Source: Cardiobacterium hominis (GTDB lineage Bacteria; Pseudomonadota; Gammaproteobacteria; Cardiobacteriales; Cardiobacteriaceae). Taken from it: a DNA stretch of 64,000 nucleotides. Where the stretch lies: positions 1,357,501-1,421,500 of the forward strand of contig NZ_LR134365.1 of NCBI RefSeq assembly GCF_900637305.1, written 5' to 3'. Positions 39,425-47,965 of this stretch are shown in pieces. The translations under genes were made by a program, and so were the position numbers. Position 1 is the first letter of the stretch. Each line of letters opens with the position of its first letter. Under the pieces are notes generated by a model. The model saw only the letters and a list, made by a program, of their open reading frames with translations, was not told the DNA's origin and made no database searches.

Positions 39425-40862
39425 GATGCAGTTGTTCCTCAAAGTTTTGCATGATGTTCTGGGTGTTGAGCGCGCCTTGGCTGCTGTGTTCGAGCGCTTG
39501 CAGGGTGGCGCGGCCGAGGCTTTCGAAGATGAGGCCGTAGGCGACGGCGTGCGAGGCGCCGCCAATGACGGTGCCGACGCCGGGGAAGGCTTTGCAGACG
39601 TTACCGGCCAGCGCGAGGATGACGGTGAGGTGGGTTTTGACTTTGCTGCTCGCCGCTTCGACCAGGGTTTGCAGGTCGATGTCGCGCGTGGGGACGTCGT
39701 AGAGTTTGGTGAGGTGTTTCAACATGTCCATGCCGAGGTAGCCCTGGATGAGGACGTCGGTACCGGGGCCGACCGCGGCGACGCCGCCGAGCATGGCTTT
39801 GCGCGCGTAGCTTTTGACCATCGCTTCGCCGCGTTCGCGCCGGTAGTGGGCGAGGCGTTCGCTGAGCGCTTCGTCGGCCAGTGCTAGCAGCGCTTGGCGG
39901 TTGCGCGCGGTGAGGGTGCCGCGTTCGGCGGTCATTTGCGCGAGTTGTTGCAGGAGCGCGCTGACCTCTCCCGGCGCTTCGCGCTCTTGCCAGACGGTGC
40001 TGCCGTCCGGATTCAGGCGGCGCACGCTCTGGCGGTGCGCGCTGGCGCTGGTGATGAAGGCGACGCCTTCCGGCAGGCGGGCGCGGATGCGGGTTTGCAG
40101 TTCTTCCAGTTCGGATGCGCTGTAGAGGTTGGTTTTGTTGAGGATGACCAGCATCGGTTTGTCGAAGGCGTGCAGGCGCAGGATGGAGATCATGTCGCTT
40201 TCGGTGAGGTCTTGGTCGATGACGTAGGCGACGATATGCACGCGCCGCGCGGCATTCATCACTTCCTGGTCGAGCGTGCCGTCCGCGCCCGCCTGGTGCG
40301 TTCCGGGCATGTCGAGCAGGGTGAGGCTGAGGCCGCGCGGGTTTTCGTAGTGGTAGCGCTCGATGGTGGCGGTGCTGCCGCCGATGATGGAGGTGTCGAT
40401 GGTCGCGTGCGGCAATAGCGTCTGGATGAGCGAGCTTTTGCCGGTACTAATTTTGCCGAAGAAGGCGAGTTCCAGCTCTTGCGGTTCGGCGGCGATGGCT
40501 TCAATTTCGGCGTCGATGGCGCTGGTGTCGAGGCCTTGCGCGCGGGCGGCGGCGGCGCGCGCTTGTAGTTCTTCGAGGCTGACGCGCTTGCGCTCGGCGG
40601 CGGGGGTTTTGCCGTTTTTGCGGTTGCGCCCGACCGTCCAGATTTTCCAGATGAGCCCGGCGCCTGCGGCGGCAATCAGGCTGATGATGATGAGGTAGAA
40701 GACGAGGAAGCCGGGCGAGGTGTGCTGCAGGCGGTCCCAGACGCGGAAGGCGATGTCGGTGAACTGGAAGATGATGAGGAAGACGACCAGCACGATGAGC
40801 ACGGTCAGCAGGATGATGGCTTTGCGAATGAGCGAGACGCTGTTGCCGTTGTTCGGGGTCAT
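39351..40862 (-). CDS. Membrane-anchored GTPase with C-terminal membrane domain (first of pair)
   Basis: A 503-residue protein with two N-terminal transmembrane helices (AIILLTVLIVLVVFLIIF; FLVFYLIIISLIAAAGAGLIW). A GTPase domain follows with G1 GKISTGKSS, G3 DMPG and G5 ITSAS. G4 is NKTN instead of NKxD (around residues 241-244). Hydrophobic DUF697-like segments come at the C-terminus (GGVAAVGPGTDVLIQGYLG, LTVILALAGNVC). It overlaps the thioesterase gene by ATGA upstream and the second GTPase downstream, so three genes form a tight operon. The pairing of two related GTPases recalls tandem bacterial dynamin-like genes, but these have the shorter Era-type domain. Confidence 0.8.
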   Translation of the reverse strand: MTPNNGNSVSLIRKAIILLTVLIVLVVFLIIFQFTDIAFRVWDRLQHTSPGFLVFYLIIISLIAAAGAGLIWKIWTVGRNRKNGKTPAAERKRVSLEELQARAAAARAQGLDTSAIDAEIEAIAAEPQELELAFFGKISTGKSSLIQTLLPHATIDTSIIGGSTATIERYHYENPRGLSLTLLDMPGTHQAGADGTLDQEVMNAARRVHIVAYVIDQDLTESDMISILRLHAFDKPMLVILNKTNLYSASELEELQTRIRARLPEGVAFITSASAHRQSVRRLNPDGSTVWQEREAPGEVSALLQQLAQMTAERGTLTARNRQALLALADEALSERLAHYRRERGEAMVKSYARKAMLGGVAAVGPGTDVLIQGYLGMDMLKHLTKLYDVPTRDIDLQTLVEAASSKVKTHLTVILALAGNVCKAFPGVGTVIGGASHAVAYGLIFESLGRATLQALEHSSQGALNTQNIMQNFEEQLHHDLETRAQSLVRLALGSREKNRQS

Positions 40863-41266
40863 GCGGTTTCTCCGTGCAGGCGGGTAAGCGCTGCGGTAAA
40901 GGCGGGCGGCAGGGCGGTGATTTTGCGCGCCTGGTAGTCAAAGGCAACCATTTCGGTCGCAGCTTCGGCGATGAGGATCGCACCGCGGCAGACGCGGTAG
41001 TGCAGGGTGAAGGCGGTGCGGCGCAGGTCGCTCGCGTGCAGGGTGATGTCGAGCGTGTCGCCGAGGAAGGCCTCGGCGCGGTAGTCGCAAGTCAGGCGGC
41101 GCATGATGAGTCCCGCGCCGAAGCAGTGGTGTTCTTCCGCGCCGAGGGCATGCAGCCAGTCCAGCCGCGCCTGGTGCAGCAGGGTGATGAGGCGGTCGTG
41201 GCCGAGATGGCCGCCGTAGTTGATGTCGCCAATGCGGACGGTGAGACGGGTGGTGATGGTGGTCAT
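40859..41266 (-). CDS. Acyl-CoA thioesterase, 4-hydroxybenzoyl-CoA thioesterase fold
   Basis: A 135-residue hot-dog-fold protein. RIGDINYGGHLGHDRLITLLHQARLDWLHAL has the family Asp near the start of the central helix region, with the active-site-like D-x-N-x-x-G-H arrangement. RLTCDYRAEAFLGDTLDI and AATEMVAFDYQARKITALP follow. Such proteins hydrolyse acyl-CoA thioesters (YbgC, FadM-like relatives). It starts at the ATG at 41264-41266 and is the first gene of the operon with the two GTPases. Confidence 0.85.
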   Translation of the reverse strand: MTTITTRLTVRIGDINYGGHLGHDRLITLLHQARLDWLHALGAEEHHCFGAGLIMRRLTCDYRAEAFLGDTLDITLHASDLRRTAFTLHYRVCRGAILIAEAATEMVAFDYQARKITALPPAFTAALTRLHGETA

Positions 41267-41410
41267 GATGGTGGGAGGTTTTTCTTTAGAGAGCGAAAGC
41301 TGGAGGCGCAGCAGAAAGGCGGGCGCTGGTGGGCGAATGTAGAGGGCGGTGCGCCAAGGTGTACGCGCTATGCTTATTGTGGGGATGAAAGTCGGAGATG
41401 CCGCAGAAAG

Positions 41411-41465
41411 ACGCCCTCCCTCGCAGGGCGAAGCCCGCAGCGGGGGAGGGTTGGGGTGGGGGTAG
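41411..41465. repeat. G-rich palindromic repeat
   Basis: CGCCCTCCCTCGCAGGGCGAAGCCCGCAGCGGGGGAGGG and onward, with four G-runs on the + strand (41442-41446, 41448-41450, 41453-41456, 41458-41462). Its spacer is the inverted match of 14028-14050. Confidence 0.75.
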
Positions 41466-41540
41466 CCATCGCGGCTTTACCATGAACGCTGCATGTTTAA
41501 CGCAACGACGGTGCGCCAAGGCGCACCCTATGCCGGGATG

Positions 41541-41576
41541 GTTTACATACGCCTGAGCGCTCGTGCTGTATGTATA
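41541..41576. repeat. GAGCGCTC-centred palindrome, copy 1
   Basis: TTTACATAC-GCCT-GAGCGCTC-GTGCT-GTATGTATA. Arms ACATAC (41545-41550) and GTATGT (41568-41573) flank a perfect 8-bp palindrome (41555-41562). A closely matching copy is at 57953-57989. Confidence 0.75.
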
Positions 41577-41679
41577 GCGACACTCATAAAGTCTCATACA
41601 AGGCGTGCCGCCGAAGACAGTACGCGGTTGTACGGCGAGGCGACGCAACGCCGTATGAGGCTTTAGGAGGATTGCTATA
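41573..41679. repeat. 107-bp hairpin element
   Basis: Ends TATAGCGACACTCATAAAGTCTCATAC and, in reverse complement from the right, TATAGCAATCCTCCTAAAGCCTCATAC. Internal arms include AAGGCGT/ACGCCG-type and GTAC/GTAC. The right end matches 8156-8183 in inverted orientation (25 of 28 bases). No coding capacity. Confidence 0.65.
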
Positions 41680-41708
41680 AATGGCAGGGCGGTATTCATC
41701 GCGGCGGC

Positions 41709-42365
41709 TTACCGTTGTACTACGTCGTTGCGCAGGTAGTGCAGTTCGATGCCTTGTAGCGGCGGTTGCCAGGCGGCGCTGTCGAGCAGGCTGAAGGCGT
41801 CGATGGCTTCCGGCATGTAGTGGTCTTCGGCGAGTGTCGCGCCTGTCGGGAAGCGGTCGGCGTACACGGTGCCTGCGCCTGCGACCAAGGCGCCCTCGAA
41901 CCATGCGGCGGGCAAGGCTTCCGGCGCGCAGACGCGGTCTTCGCCAGTGCAGGCGCCGTTTTCGTACAGTCCGGCATAGACTTCGCCCATGCGCGCGTCC
42001 ATGACGGCAAGGATTTTGTTCGCGCCGCTGTGGCGTTGGACGGTGGCGGCAAGTAAGGCGAGCGAGGAGACAGGCAGCAGCGGTACGTTCCAGGCGGCGG
42101 CCAGCCCCATCGCCACTGCCGCGCCGACGCGCAGGCCGGTAAACGCGCCCGGTCCGGCGCTGATGATGATGCCCTGGATGGCGCTTTTTTCGATGCCGCC
42201 TTTTTGCAGGAGTTTGTCCACCAGCGGCAGGATTTCGCGGGTGTGTTTTTGTGCTTCGAGTTCGTAGGCTTGCAGGGTGTTGCCGCCGGCAAGCAGGGCG
42301 ACGGAGCAGGCGGGGCCGGAGGTGTCGAGGGCGAGCAGAGTGCTGTGTTTGTTGGGCGGGATCAT
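41709..42365 (-). CDS. tsaB: tRNA threonylcarbamoyladenosine biosynthesis protein TsaB
   Basis: TsaB is the scaffold partner of TsaD in making t6A37 of tRNAs that read ANN codons. The 218-residue protein begins with the ASKHA-fold LLALDTSGPACSVALL, followed by THTREILPLVD-like KHTREILPLVDKLL, SAGPGAFTGLRVGAAVAMGLA (the TsaB marker), VMDARMGEVYAGLY and a C-terminal part ending with YLRNDVVQR. It starts at the ATG at 42363-42365, overlapping the end of the DinG-like helicase gene in an ATGA. Confidence 0.94.
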   Translation of the reverse strand: MIPPNKHSTLLALDTSGPACSVALLAGGNTLQAYELEAQKHTREILPLVDKLLQKGGIEKSAIQGIIISAGPGAFTGLRVGAAVAMGLAAAWNVPLLPVSSLALLAATVQRHSGANKILAVMDARMGEVYAGLYENGACTGEDRVCAPEALPAAWFEGALVAGAGTVYADRFPTGATLAEDHYMPEAIDAFSLLDSAAWQPPLQGIELHYLRNDVVQR

Positions 42366-44389
42366 GCGGTTTTGGTGGTTTCGTGGTAGGCGAAGAAGCG
42401 GTCAATGACTTCTATTTTACGGGTTTTGCTCATGGGCGGCAGGCTGTTGAGGAAGGTTTGGCCGTAGTTTTTTTGGGTGAGGCGCGGGTCGGCAAGGACG
42501 AGCACGCCGTAGTCGCCGCTGTCGCGGATGAGGCGGCCGACGCCTTGTTTCAGGGTGATGATGGCTTGCGGCAGGGTGTCGTGCATGAAGGGCGACAGGC
42601 CTTTGTCTTCGAGCAGGCGGTGGCGGGCGCGGGTGACGGGGTCGTTCGGCGCGGCAAAGGGCAGTTTGTCGATGACGACGCAGACGAGGCGGTCGCCGCG
42701 TACGTCCACGCCTTCCCAGAAGCTGGAGGTGGCGAGTAGTACGGCGCGTTCGTGGCGGCGGAAGTCGGCGAGCAGTATGTTTTTGCCGGCGCGGCCTTGT
42801 ACCAGCAGGTGGTAGTCGGTGTCGCGCAGGGCGCGTTCGGCGGCGTGCAGCGCCTTGTAGCTGGTAAACAGCAGGAAGGCGCGGCCGCGGCTGCGTTCCA
42901 GTACGGGCAGGATGGCGCTGATGAGGGCGTCGTTGTAGCGCGCGTCGTTCGGGTCGGGCAGGCCGGGCGGGTGGTAGAGCAGCGCCTGGTGGCGGAAGTC
43001 GAACGGGCTTTGTAGCTGGATGCTGCGGTATTCGGAAAGGCCGAGTTCGCGGCTGAAGTGGTCGAATTTGCCATTTACCGCCAGCGTCGCCGAGAGGAAG
43101 GCCCAGCTGGCGTTGCTGTTCGCTATCCAGCTGGCGAAGCGTCCGGCGGCATTGACCGGCACGGAGCAGAGGGTGTAGTGGCGCGGGCCGACGTCCAGCC
43201 AGATGGCGCGCGGCACCGGCGGTTTGTCGTTGTTTTCTGCGTCGTTGCCGGTTTTTTCGGTGGCGGCGGGCAGCGCGGCGCGGTCTTCGGCAAGGAAGGC
43301 GGCAAGCAGTTTTTGCAGGTCCTGACAGCGGCCGTCGAGATGGGCGAGCAGTTTGCCGCGCGCTTTTTGCGGCGCGAGTTGTATGTGCAGCAGTTCAAAC
43401 AGTGCCGCCAGCGCCTGTAATTCTGTCCAGAAGGCGCGGTGCGCGAACAGTTGTTCTTCGTCCAGCCGCGTTTCTGTCGGCTGGCGCACGGCGAGGAGGA
43501 TTTTGCTGTGTTGTAGTTTGAGCTCGCGCAGGGTTTCGCGCAGTTCGAGCGCGTCCGGCGCTTCCGCGAGTGCCGCCGCTTCGCCGTCGCTGATGAAGCC
43601 GAGCAGTTGCCGCGCGGAGAGGCGGTCGCCGAGGAAGTGGATGGCCGTCAGCGGCAGGTGGTGTGCCTCGTCGATGACAAACGCCTGGATGTCCGGCAGG
43701 ATTTCCGCGAATCCTTCGCTTTTCAGGGCGAAATCGGCGAGCAGCAGGTGGTGGTTGATGATGGTCACGTCCGCTTCTTTCGCCTTCTGCCGCGCCTGCT
43801 GCACGAAGCATTCTTCAAAGAAGGCGCAGTCGCGGCCGAGGCAGTTTTCTGCGGTCGAGGTGATGCGCGCCAGCACCGGCGCGTCTTCCGGGATTTCGGT
43901 CAGGGCGACCAGATCGCCGTCGGCGGTTTTGTCGAAAAAGCGCTCAATCGCGCGCCGCCACGCTTTTTCTTCCGCCGTGTGCGGTTCGCTGTCGAGGTAC
44001 TGGTGATAGTGGTGATGGCAGAGGTAATTGCGCCGCCCCTTGAGCAGGGCGACGCGCGCGGTGGAGCGCAGCACTTTGCGTACCAGCGGCAAGTCTTTTG
44101 TAAAAATCTGCTCTTGCAGGTTGCGTGTTGCGGTCGAAACCAGCCCCTTCTTGCCGCTGGCAAGGAGCGGCAAGAGGTAGGCGAAGGTTTTGCCGGTGCC
44201 GGTGCCTGCTTCTGCCAACAAAATGCCGTCGTCCGACAGATTGTCGGCGACGGCTTCTGCCAGTTCCTGTTGCCCCGGTCGCGGCTGGTAATCGCGCACC
44301 GCTTGCGCCAGCGCGCCATCCGCGGCGAACAGGGCCTTGATGTCAGCCAAATCAGTACGATGCGGCTTTGGTCGCGGCCTGCACCGCAC
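42362..44389 (-). CDS. yoaA: DinG-family DNA helicase, YoaA-like
   Basis: An XPD/DinG-related ATP-dependent helicase of 675 residues, in the YoaA subgroup. Walker A is EAGTGTGKTFAYLLPLL. Iron-sulfur-type cysteines occur around GRRNYLCHHHYH and NCLGRDCAFFEECF. The DEAH box is VIDEAHHLP, and the C-terminal motifs include ATSSFWEGVDVRGDRLVCVVIDKLPF and GVGRLIRDSGDYGVLVLADPRL. YoaA aids damage tolerance with the polymerase subunit HolC. The start is uncertain: GTG at 44387-44389 overlaps the upstream gene by 38 bases, and a TTG at 44348-44350 would remove most of the overlap. It is followed by tsaB. Confidence 0.9.
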   Translation of the reverse strand: MRCRPRPKPHRTDLADIKALFAADGALAQAVRDYQPRPGQQELAEAVADNLSDDGILLAEAGTGTGKTFAYLLPLLASGKKGLVSTATRNLQEQIFTKDLPLVRKVLRSTARVALLKGRRNYLCHHHYHQYLDSEPHTAEEKAWRRAIERFFDKTADGDLVALTEIPEDAPVLARITSTAENCLGRDCAFFEECFVQQARQKAKEADVTIINHHLLLADFALKSEGFAEILPDIQAFVIDEAHHLPLTAIHFLGDRLSARQLLGFISDGEAAALAEAPDALELRETLRELKLQHSKILLAVRQPTETRLDEEQLFAHRAFWTELQALAALFELLHIQLAPQKARGKLLAHLDGRCQDLQKLLAAFLAEDRAALPAATEKTGNDAENNDKPPVPRAIWLDVGPRHYTLCSVPVNAAGRFASWIANSNASWAFLSATLAVNGKFDHFSRELGLSEYRSIQLQSPFDFRHQALLYHPPGLPDPNDARYNDALISAILPVLERSRGRAFLLFTSYKALHAAERALRDTDYHLLVQGRAGKNILLADFRRHERAVLLATSSFWEGVDVRGDRLVCVVIDKLPFAAPNDPVTRARHRLLEDKGLSPFMHDTLPQAIITLKQGVGRLIRDSGDYGVLVLADPRLTQKNYGQTFLNSLPPMSKTRKIEVIDRFFAYHETTKTA

Positions 44390-45329
44390 CCTGGCTGTCG
44401 CCCAGCTTGTTGCGCGAGTTGGAGATGAGCGACCACGATTTTTTCAGCATCGCATTGCTGCCGCCGGTTTGCACGGCGCGGCTTGCCATGCTTTCCGCTT
44501 CTTTGTAGCGGCCTTGGTGATAGCGGATATTGGCGATGTCGTAGAGGATTTTGCTGTTTTTCGGGTCGAGGCGCTGCGCGTTTTCCAGATACGCCGCCGC
44601 ACCGTCCAAATCGCCCTTGCCGAGCGAACCGGAGGCTTTTTTGAGCAGCGCGGAGACGGCGGTTTCGCCTTCCGCTTTCGGCGCGGGGTCAGGCGCGTTG
44701 CTGGCGACCGTTTTCGTTTCCACCGGCGGCGGTACGGCCGGGTTGGCAGCGGGCTCCGTGCCGGTGTTCGGGCGCAATGCCTGGCGCTTGTTGTTCGCCC
44801 CGGCGGCGGGATCGGCGACCGCGACTTTCGGCGCTTCCTTCACCGCATCACGAATCGCTGCCGCGCCCGGTGCTTGCGGCTGGTTGGCGTTAGGCGCGGG
44901 CGTAACCTTGGGCTGGTCGGCAGGCGCGCCCCAACCCGGTGCGGGGGCGGGCGTCTTGGCAATATTCGGCGCGGCGGGCTGGTAGGGGTTCGCCGCCTGC
45001 ACCTGCGTCTGCTGCACGGGCGGCGGTACATTCGGCACGGCGGGCGTATTGACCGGCGGCTGTCCCATCTGCGGGCGTAGCGGCTGGTTGTTGGCGTAAG
45101 CGGGATTGACCGGCGGCGGTACTGCCTGCCCGGCGTTGGCATAGCCGCCGTTGAAGTTGAAGCCGCCCTGTTGCGGTTGTTGCGGCTGTAGTCCGCCTTG
45201 CCCGCCGAAATTGCCGGATTGGCCGTAGGCGACGTTGCGGTCAACGACGCGTGCGCTTTCGTTGCCGTAAATGCTGCAACCGCTGAGCAGAAGCGCGGCC
45301 AATGCGGCGCCCAACCATGTGTGTTTCAT
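44352..45329 (-). CDS. TPR-containing outer-membrane lipoprotein
   Basis: A 325-residue lipoprotein: signal peptide and lipobox (WLGAALAALLLSGC), then about 170 residues of low-complexity sequence rich in Pro, Asn, Gln and Ala (GLQPQQPQQGGFNFNGGYAN). A C-terminal TPR-like domain follows (ALLKKASGSLGKGDLDGAAAYLENAQRLDPKNSKILYDIANIRYHQGRYKEAESM in part). TPR lipoproteins often support peptidoglycan enzymes or secretion; its neighbour mrcB on the same strand is suggestive but not proof. The ATG at 45327-45329 gives the signal peptide. Confidence 0.82.
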   Translation of the reverse strand: MKHTWLGAALAALLLSGCSIYGNESARVVDRNVAYGQSGNFGGQGGLQPQQPQQGGFNFNGGYANAGQAVPPPVNPAYANNQPLRPQMGQPPVNTPAVPNVPPPVQQTQVQAANPYQPAAPNIAKTPAPAPGWGAPADQPKVTPAPNANQPQAPGAAAIRDAVKEAPKVAVADPAAGANNKRQALRPNTGTEPAANPAVPPPVETKTVASNAPDPAPKAEGETAVSALLKKASGSLGKGDLDGAAAYLENAQRLDPKNSKILYDIANIRYHQGRYKEAESMASRAVQTGGSNAMLKKSWSLISNSRNKLGDSQGAVQAATKAASY

Positions 45330-45498
45330 GTTCCGTACCCTCTGAGAGTGTTGTGCTGAAAGTGTGAAGGCGCGCATTTTACCTGGATTTTCCGGGGCGT
45401 GGCAGGGATGAACGTGGTGTTAATGTTTGCGCGGGGTGGTGCCTGCGCAGGGCGCTCATCATGGTCTGTTGTTTTTTGCGGTGTATAGCTATAAATGT

Positions 45499-45524
45499 AA
45501 AAACGCCGGATAGTCGGCGTTTTT
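45499..45524 (-). terminator. Terminator downstream of mrcB
   Basis: AAAACGCCG-GATAGT-CGGCGTTTTT, with A and T runs on both sides, 18 bases beyond the mrcB stop. Confidence 0.9.
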
Positions 45525-45541
45525 GTGGGGGGAATGTACGG

Positions 45542-47944
45542 TCAGTTGCCTGGTCCCCAACCGGAGACGGGTTGGCCGCTGCTGCCGCCGCTGTTGCCGC
45601 GCGTGCCTGTGGGTTGTTCCCATTGTAGGCCGCCGCTGTTGTCAAAGACGCCGGTGCCGCCGCCTTCGTCGTCGTCTTGCGCGGCGGGTTTGGGTGCGGC
45701 GCAGCTTTGGTAGTGGGTCGGCTCGGAGCCGGCGATGAAGGCGAATTCTGCCGCGCGTCCGGCGCAGCCTTGTCCGGCGAGCGCGCCGCTGTATTTGTCC
45801 ACCATGCGGGTGACGATGCCTTCGGGTTTTTTCAGTTCAAGCGGTTCGTTGGGCAGTGCTTTCATGATGTCCATCCAGACGCGCATTGCGCCGGTGCCGC
45901 CGGTGAGTTTGGTGATTTTGTTCTGGTCGTTGCCGACCCAGACGACGGAGAGGAGGTTGCCGGAAAATCCGGCGAACCAGCTGTCGCGGTAGCTGTCTGT
46001 TGTGCCGGTTTTGCCTGCGATGTTGAGGCTGGGGCTGATTTTTTCTTTGAGCGCGGTGGCCGTGCCCCGGCGCGGGATTTCTTGCATGGTGGAGACGATG
46101 AGGTAGTGCGGCCCCGGCTCGATGGCTTTTACTGCCTTGAGGTCAAAGCGGCTGATGACGGTGCCATCCTGGGTGGTGATTTCGCGGATGGAGCGCAAAG
46201 GGATGAGGTAGCCGCCGCTGGCGAAGGTTTCGTACATTTGCGCGACTTCAAAGGCGTTCATGCTGACGGCGCCGAGCGAGACGGCGGGGTAGTTCGGCAG
46301 GTCGGCGCGCGCGCCAAGGCGCTGCATGGTGCCGGTGACGTCTTTGATGCCGATGTCGAGGGCGATGCGCGCGGTGGGGACGTTGTAGGAGCGGATGAGG
46401 GATTCTTGCAGGGTGACTTTGCCGCGGCTGCGTTTGTCGTAGTTTTTCGGTGACCAGGTGGTGCCGCCCTGTTTGTAGTTGAGCGGGCTGTCGTCCAGCG
46501 GGGTGGCGAGCGTGTAGATTTGCGGGTATTCGACGGCGGCGAGGTATACCATCGGTTTGACGACGGAGCCGATGTTGCGCTGTGAGTAGAGGGCGCGGTT
46601 GTAGCCTTGTTCGTTGGCGACTCTGGAGCCGACGACGGAGAGCACTTCGGCGTTGGCGGTATTGACGACAACGGCCGCGCTTTGCAGGAAGTTGGCTTTG
46701 AGGCCGTTGCGTTTTTCCAGCGTCGGCAGCGCGCCACTAAGCGCTTTTTGGGTTTTTTGTTGGATGAGCGGGTCGAGGGTGGTGAAGATGTTGAGGCCGT
46801 CTTTGGTGAGGTCTTCCGGTTTGTAGTGTTCGCCGAGTTGTTGGTAGACGAGGTCGACGAAGGCGGGGAAGCGCACGCGGTCGCGTTGGGTTTCGGCATT
46901 GACGACGTCCAGCGGCAGGCTTTGCGCCAGTTTCATGTCGGTGTCGCTGATGAGGCCGTTTTGTTGCATCAGGCCGAGCATCATGTTGCGCCGTTGCAGG
47001 GCGTAGTCGGGGTGGCGGCGCGGGTCGGCGTTGCCCGGTTCGCGCACGAGGCCGATGAGCATGGCGATTTCGTGCAGGCCGAGGTCTTTGAGTTCTTTGT
47101 TGAAGTAGTATTCGCTCGCCAGGCCAAAGCCGTGGATAGCGCGCTGCCCGTCCTGGCCGAGGTAGATTTCGTTGAGGTAGCCTTCGAGGATGGTTTTTTT
47201 GTCGTTGTGGTATTCGATGACTAGCGCCATCAGCATTTCTTTGAGTTTGCGCGAGAGGGTCTGTTCGTTGCTGAGGTAGTGGTTTTTGATGAATTGTTGG
47301 GTGAGGGTACTCGCGCCCTGTTTGCCGCCTTTCTGGATGTAGGTGACGTAGATGGAGCGGGCGAGGCCGCGCGGGTCAATGCCGGGGTGTTTCCAGAAGT
47401 TTTTGTCTTCGATGGCAATCAGGCTGTCCACCAGCACCGGCGGCACGTCGTCAAGGTCCACCAGTACGCGGTCCTGTTTGTGCGCGGGGTAGATGCTGGC
47501 GATGCGCAGCGGGTCGAGGCGCTCCAGCACTTCTTCTTCGAGGGTGGTGAGGTTTTGTACGTCCGCGACTTTGTCTTTGTTAAAGCGGATTTGCATTTTC
47601 CGCGCTGGGCGCGCGCCGTCCCAGAAGGCGAACGGCTGGGCGTAGTATTCGACGGTGTCGCCGTCGCGGCGGTATTGTTTGATGTCGCTGAGGTTCGCCA
47701 CTTCGCGGTAGTCGAGCAGGCGCAGTTCGTTGATGAGGTCGTCGGCGGAAAGCGTCGCGCCACGGTAGATTTCCAGCGGACGGGCGTAAACCCGTGCCGG
47801 GACGGACCACAGCGCGCCATCCAGGGTGCGGTCATCGAGGTGGTATTCTTTTTCCAGCTTGAGCGCGTACATGAAGAGCAGCACGCAGCCAAAGATGCCG
47901 ATGATGATCAGGAAATAGAAGGTGTTACGGATGAGGCGCAGCAA
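45542..47944 (-). CDS. mrcB: Penicillin-binding protein 1B
   Basis: PBP1B is a bifunctional peptidoglycan glycosyltransferase and transpeptidase. The 800-residue protein has a short N-terminus and one transmembrane helix (TFYFLIIIGIFGCVLLFMYAL), a UB2H-like region and the GT51 domain with LIAIEDKNFWKHPGIDPRGLARS (catalytic Glu near residue 177), GGKQGASTLTQQF and EIYLGQ. The transpeptidase domain has SxxK in RNIGSVVKP (Ser near 458), SYN and GKTGTTDSYRDSWF. A Gly/Ser-rich tail follows. The start is TTG at 47942-47944, with GGAG nine bases upstream; no ATG fits better. LpoB-type activators are not visible here. Confidence 0.95.
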   Translation of the reverse strand: MLRLIRNTFYFLIIIGIFGCVLLFMYALKLEKEYHLDDRTLDGALWSVPARVYARPLEIYRGATLSADDLINELRLLDYREVANLSDIKQYRRDGDTVEYYAQPFAFWDGARPARKMQIRFNKDKVADVQNLTTLEEEVLERLDPLRIASIYPAHKQDRVLVDLDDVPPVLVDSLIAIEDKNFWKHPGIDPRGLARSIYVTYIQKGGKQGASTLTQQFIKNHYLSNEQTLSRKLKEMLMALVIEYHNDKKTILEGYLNEIYLGQDGQRAIHGFGLASEYYFNKELKDLGLHEIAMLIGLVREPGNADPRRHPDYALQRRNMMLGLMQQNGLISDTDMKLAQSLPLDVVNAETQRDRVRFPAFVDLVYQQLGEHYKPEDLTKDGLNIFTTLDPLIQQKTQKALSGALPTLEKRNGLKANFLQSAAVVVNTANAEVLSVVGSRVANEQGYNRALYSQRNIGSVVKPMVYLAAVEYPQIYTLATPLDDSPLNYKQGGTTWSPKNYDKRSRGKVTLQESLIRSYNVPTARIALDIGIKDVTGTMQRLGARADLPNYPAVSLGAVSMNAFEVAQMYETFASGGYLIPLRSIREITTQDGTVISRFDLKAVKAIEPGPHYLIVSTMQEIPRRGTATALKEKISPSLNIAGKTGTTDSYRDSWFAGFSGNLLSVVWVGNDQNKITKLTGGTGAMRVWMDIMKALPNEPLELKKPEGIVTRMVDKYSGALAGQGCAGRAAEFAFIAGSEPTHYQSCAAPKPAAQDDDEGGGTGVFDNSGGLQWEQPTGTRGNSGGSSGQPVSGWGPGN

Positions 47945-47965
47945 GGAGGTTCTCCGGTAAGCGGT

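Larger units (their letters stand above)
41267..41708. other. 442-bp intergenic region containing at least four repeat types
   Basis: No gene is seen. In order: a degenerate GGTGCGCCAAGGTGTACG (41348-41365), a G-rich palindrome (41411-41465), GGTGCGCC-AA-GGCGCACC (41510-41527), the GAGCGCTC-centred palindrome (41545-41573) and a 107-bp hairpin element (41573-41679). It should also carry promoters for tsaB-side read-out and the thioesterase operon, which I cannot place. Confidence 0.75.

Noticed and set aside
45542-45700. Gly/Ser-rich end of PBP1B as a frameshift artefact
   Set aside because: The frame is continuous, a terminator follows at the right distance, and such tails occur in PBP1B homologues.
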